DNA from: Larimichthys crocea
Lineage: Eukaryota; Chordata; Actinopteri; Sciaenidae
Assembly: GCF_000972845.2 (NCBI RefSeq)
Contig: NC_040019.1
Location: 9,739,868-9,803,867, forward strand
Length of the DNA stretch: 64,000 nt
Reading direction: 5' to 3'
The position numbers were made by a program, and so were the translations under genes. Shown here piece after piece: positions 59,693-64,000 of this stretch. The notes below the pieces were generated by a model. It was not told the DNA's origin, searched no databases, and saw nothing but the letters and a program-made list of their open reading frames with translations. Position 1 is the stretch's first letter. Each line of letters opens with the position of its first letter.

Positions 59693-62600
59693 GAAAATTT
59701 GTTTTCTTTAATTTACTTTCATGGTTACTTTTTATCATTTACACAATGTACAGTTACAGTGCTGAAAAGAATGATACTGAGTATTCAGGTGTTTGACTGG
59801 TAGCTTCTTGTGGGGTTCAAACGTGTCCATTGTCTGTGTGTTCTGATGCCCAACTCTATAGTGTGTCTTGCACGGTTACAAGGTGAAAGCAAGTAAGGCA
59901 ATTCCATTATGCGTCTAGTTTATAAATACATAATATGTCACTTGGCTTTATGTAGATGACTGCTCTGTAATACAGTACCCTTCAGTAAATGATAAATGAA
60001 CCAACAAAACATTCATTTCATTTATGGGAGTGTGTATATATAGCATGTGCAAGTTCTGTGCCACAATTTTAATCACAGTAACTTTAATTTTATGCATGCA
60101 TCACAGTTTATCAACTCAGTTTAAGGCAGCTAAAGCACGTCATGCGATAATCACATTTACCCTTCTCTGTTTTCATGCCAGTCCCCCTGATCTGTCAATC
60201 CAGCGAGCTTGAAGTCCTTGGACAGTGCAGTTTAAGGGTGCTAAAGTGTGTGTGTGTGCATAGTTGTCCTTAGCCTAAGATCATTATCTCCCTTCTCTTT
60301 GCTTTTGAGGTCACATGGCAAGTAAAACTGACAGCTAATTTGTCGTCTTTCAGTGTGCATGTGGGTATGTGCACATCTGTGTCTGACAGAAACCAAGAGT
60401 GAGACCTGCAAGAGAGGCCAAATGGAATGTCTGTACTGAAATGCCATATATGTGAGAATCCAGGCATTTCCCTCATGGTATTACTGAATAAAGATAAATG
60501 ATGAATCTCTTACCTCATTTGCCATACTTTTTACTTGGATGAGCCACTTTCTTCTAATAACTACCATCATGTCTCCCACCGAAAGTTAAAATCAATCCAC
60601 ATATATCCACCATGCCATACTTACATAGTAACCTCAAAGTGTTGGCAGCTGTAGGTTGGAATCCTAGCAAAGGAAAATACCATGATGCTATAATGGACCA
60701 GTGTGTGTAGTATGTCATCAAACAATTGTATTACAAAGAAATCCTCCATTGTAGTCAGTTTTGCAGCTTGGGCATCTAAAAATAAATAATTATGTGATGC
60801 TGGCTGGATAGTTCATGAAGGGACAGTCTTGTTTTTGTTCCCATTTTCCATCAAACCTCCTTCAAGCAAGGCTTCAATCAGCTGCTATTGCAGTGATTGA
60901 ACCCGTCGATTACTGCTTTTAGCATCGGAAGTCAAACGAGTGGTAATTTCATTGGTCCCCAGGATCTTTAAAGAGCTGTCAGCTGTCTGTGCATGTTGAA
61001 CGAAACTGTTTTATCGAAGACCTTCAAAAACATATAAATGGCTTTTTCTTCCTCTTTTCCAAACTTACTTCCTCACATTACTTCAGACTGATTCTGCATA
61101 TCCTTATTTATTACAAGAGTACAGACAAAAAAAAAGCATGTTTTTGATCACTGTCTGCTATTTGCACTTTGAACTTGAGTGGCATAAAAACAGCCGATAT
61201 GATTATAAAATAATGTTGAACATGGTAAAACTCAAAGTCTGATGTCTGTAAAATGAAGAGGCCAAAATCCAGGAGTGACAGTGCATGGCAGTATCATAGT
61301 GTTACAATGCAAGTGTCCAGGCAGGCATGAAACAAAATTGCAAATTATGTAGGATGTAGTCACTGCACATATAACAAAGACTCATGGGCATTCAAGGAGC
61401 TGACAACACAATTGCAGAGAAAGCAGACATTGAGTGACAGTACAATCAAGTATAGGGGGGTATGATTAAAACCAGGATATGGCTCATAAGCACGTTATTA
61501 GAGTACATGTAAAAAAAACAAAAAAATCTGATCCAGTCATGTACTTCTTACTGAATTCTGATATGGTAACCTTTTTGGGGATATCATTGTGTTCTCAGGC
61601 CTACACTGTTGCTAATAACAGTAGCAGACTTGCAAGATATTGACATTCATGGTGCCACTTTGTCATATTGTGAGTCTGTATTTTTAAAGCTGCGCTGATC
61701 AATATTTTCAGATTTACAATGTGACTCACTGTAGATCTATAAAATAACTATGTGTGATATGAAAGAGAATACTCATGGTGATGAACTCATGGAGCATTAC
61801 TCACAGTGATGAACCCACAGAGAATTATTTTTAAACCTACAAGCTGTATAGAGCTTTTTAGCCTAGTTTAGCCCATTGTATTCTAGTTTAACAGTTGGAA
61901 AATTCCACCATCATCAACCCAGTTTACAGCTGGTTCACCAAAATAAAATTAACAAATGATGTCATGGCTACAGTATGTGTTAGTCAGTGTGTGGTCAGAC
62001 ATAATATAATTAAATGTAGCTCTTTTTCCTTTCTTTTTGTTAAATTCACAATAGTTACTCTGAAATATCTTTGAGCACAAGAAGAAAAAAAAAAAACTAT
62101 CCACCAAATCCCCCCATATAGTCAGTTATTCCCCTCTAACTCCACTGGGGAACTTGTGTGTGGGTGAGTGTGTGCTTGCATGCCTGTGTTTTTGTGGAGG
62201 TCCTCAGAGTGTTTGTTTATATCTGTGTGACCAGGCGAAGAGAGGCTGGTCAAAGACAGCAAGCCCTTAATCCCTGAGATAACACTGGGAATGAGGGCAG
62301 GCAGACCACTGGTCTGCTCTGGGCTAATAAAAGAGAGCGTTTGAGACAGCGGTTACATTCTTCCGATAAGTCTGACAGGGTGTGACTCAGACTTTAAAGA
62401 TTCAGTGTTTTGTTAACTTGCTAAAAAGGGAAACTGCCCTGAACCCTTTCTTCTCACAGGAGCCCCCTTGACTGTGTTGTATGTGTAATTATTTCATTCA
62501 GCTCAAGAAATGTTCAGAATACTAAAGTTATTAATTGGAATTATTGATTCTCTTCTGTGAGACAAGAAAAAAAAAACATTTCAAAACTATTCATCCTTGA

Positions 62601-62789
62601 AAGATTCCAAAATCAAATCAAACAAACAAACAAATCTGCAGCTACTGTATGTCAACATTAAAGTCATGCTAAAAATACTATGAATTCATGAATGAATATG
62701 TTGAAAAGTACTATAAACACCTAGCAGTTGCCCATCAAGGTTCAATTATGTGTTGACAGTGAGATATTCAATACCACCCCCCTTCCACC

Positions 62790-62796
62790 CACACAC

Positions 62797-62840
<44 letters not shown>
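62790..62840. repeat. (CA)n microsatellite
   Basis: ACACACAAAA followed by 20 uninterrupted CA units (62801-62840). Confidence 0.95.
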
Positions 62841-62841
<1 letters not shown>

Positions 62842-64000
62842 CTGCCACTCCAAAGAACGCAGTCTTTTTCATAACAAAACGAGATAGAGCACCAGCTAGA
62901 CTTAGCTATTCTCAAATAGGAATTAAAATTTTATGGTGTTCTATAGAGTGCAAAGAGTGTGACACAAAAGATTTTTTTTTTTTTTTGTCCAGTAATAATA
63001 TTGCGTTGTTATAATAGAATGACTGTTGCAGGAACCAGCTTGCAGACATCTGTGTAAACAATTTAATTAAGACCATGTTTGATGAATTATAGCTGGTGAA
63101 GGCACTGCCTGTTCTAATACTTCAGTTTCTTAATTACACCAGACATCCATGTGTTCATTCGCTTTGCCTGCCCCATACTCTGTCCCCATGCTCACAATGA
63201 TAGAAATTGAAAAAGTACAAAAGGGAAAGTGCATTTCACACTCTACTGAAGCAAAGCAAGCAATTTGAAATTAATCAAAACACAATAAGTTTACAACATG
63301 ATAAAGAGGTGCTGTGTATGAAATTAGTCAATTTGTGATACTCAACCCTATTTTTTTAAAATCGTGTTGGCCAAGAAATGCATTTGGACTAAATTACATT
63401 TCAGGTGAGAAATTTGAAATATTTACATAATAAAAAAATACACCCAGTTCAAAGTCTTAGAGTAAATGCCGTCTTCAAATGCTCGTTTCACATGAGTAAA
63501 AAACAGAATATGTCTCTGTGATAAAAGTCCTCAACAGAATTTTGTGTCTTTTATGCACACAGCTATATATATATAGAGAGACGACCTTTGTCATTAAAAA
63601 AGATACACCATCAGGGAAGCCAAGCATTGAATGTCAGCACTCGTAATAACAATAGCACTGACTTAACCCAGTGAACCTTGAATCAGAGAGGAGAGCATTT
63701 CATGCTCCGGGTCGGATTATCATATGTGATTCGGGCAATCAGTGTATCTTGTTACTTTCGAGAGGCCCATCAGATACACCAGTCTGGTTCAAAAATCAGG
63801 CAGAGTTATACTCGGGGACATTTATCCCGATTAGACAGGCTAAAGAACAGCACAAATATCTGTCGATATTATAGAAATGACCTAGAATAGTGGACCCTCA
63901 TAATTTAAATCAATACCAATTACAAAGTAACTTGAAAGTATTGTAGTTTTATGATCTGTGTTGTGCTTTTGAAAAATTTCCACATGTATTGTTGCTGTAT

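Larger units (their letters stand above)
58917..64000. other. Non-coding upstream flank of the light chain gene
   Basis: Contains the imperfect (TA)n tract at 59.6 kb, a two-unit tandem of about 30 bases near 61770-61830 (GTGATGAAC repeated) and the (CA)n run at 62.8 kb. No exon, RNA gene or transposon recognised. Distal enhancers cannot be judged from one sequence. Confidence 0.5.

Noticed and set aside
62240..62400. Possible conserved non-coding element (less AT-rich, non-repetitive)
   Set aside because: Conservation cannot be judged from one sequence. Alignment with other fish genomes would be needed.

Overview
The window is AT-rich eukaryotic DNA that reads as a teleost fish chromosome, most likely a percomorph. 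The reasons are the repeats it carries: L2-like LINE pieces, a TTAA-flanked MITE family that I know from percomorph genomes, a tRNA-like GGCGGCACGGTGG-type short retroposon, and many (CA)n, (TA)n and (GAAA)n microsatellites. The one recognisable intact gene also looks fish-like. There are no bacterial-style operons, CRISPR arrays, rRNA or tRNA genes that I can support. Most of the window looks intergenic or intronic, and its short open frames are what chance produces in sequence this AT-rich.

The one well-supported protein gene is on the minus strand at 58077-58685. It is a complete, uninterrupted 202-residue essential myosin light chain of the MYL4/atrial type, with a Lys/Pro/Ala-rich A1 extension followed by EF-hands. 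Vertebrate essential light chain genes normally have several introns and this one has none in its coding region, so it looks like a retrogene. It is not obviously dead: the frame is open throughout, a TATAAAAG box lies about 110 bases upstream of the ATG, and a CArG-like element and a CAGCTG E-box lie further upstream. A 34-base tandem duplication repeats the last codons and the stop just beyond the end of the gene.

Layout. 1-5.2 kb: single-copy-looking sequence plus one degenerate teleost repeat (2.6-3.2 kb). 5.2-6.5 kb: a short retroposon-like repeat and MITE copy 1. 10.5-12 kb: an LTR- or retroposon-like repeat and a decayed antisense reverse transcriptase C-terminus. 17.5-18 kb: MITE copy 2, split by a nested retroposon. 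22-23 kb: a plus-strand LINE 3' end with a (GAAA)n tract inside its old coding frame. 26-27.5 kb: a minus-strand LINE with an internally deleted but open 226-codon frame. 29.1 kb: a long fold-back. 32.5 kb: a tRNA-like retroposon. 43.0 kb: an AATAAA plus poly(A) junction. 44.1 kb: another teleost repeat. 48.8 kb: MITE copy 3. 50.5-51.4 kb: a recent 166-base duplication lying inside 40-base inverted arms. 54.3-55.9 kb: a MITE with long terminal repeats, a CpG-rich block and a hAT-type MITE with an exact 8-base target duplication. 58-58.9 kb: the myosin light chain gene and its promoter. The rest, to 64 kb, is non-coding with microsatellites.

There is no multi-gene pathway here. The biology is that of a fish intergenic landscape shaped by successive transposon insertions, with one probable muscle retrogene.
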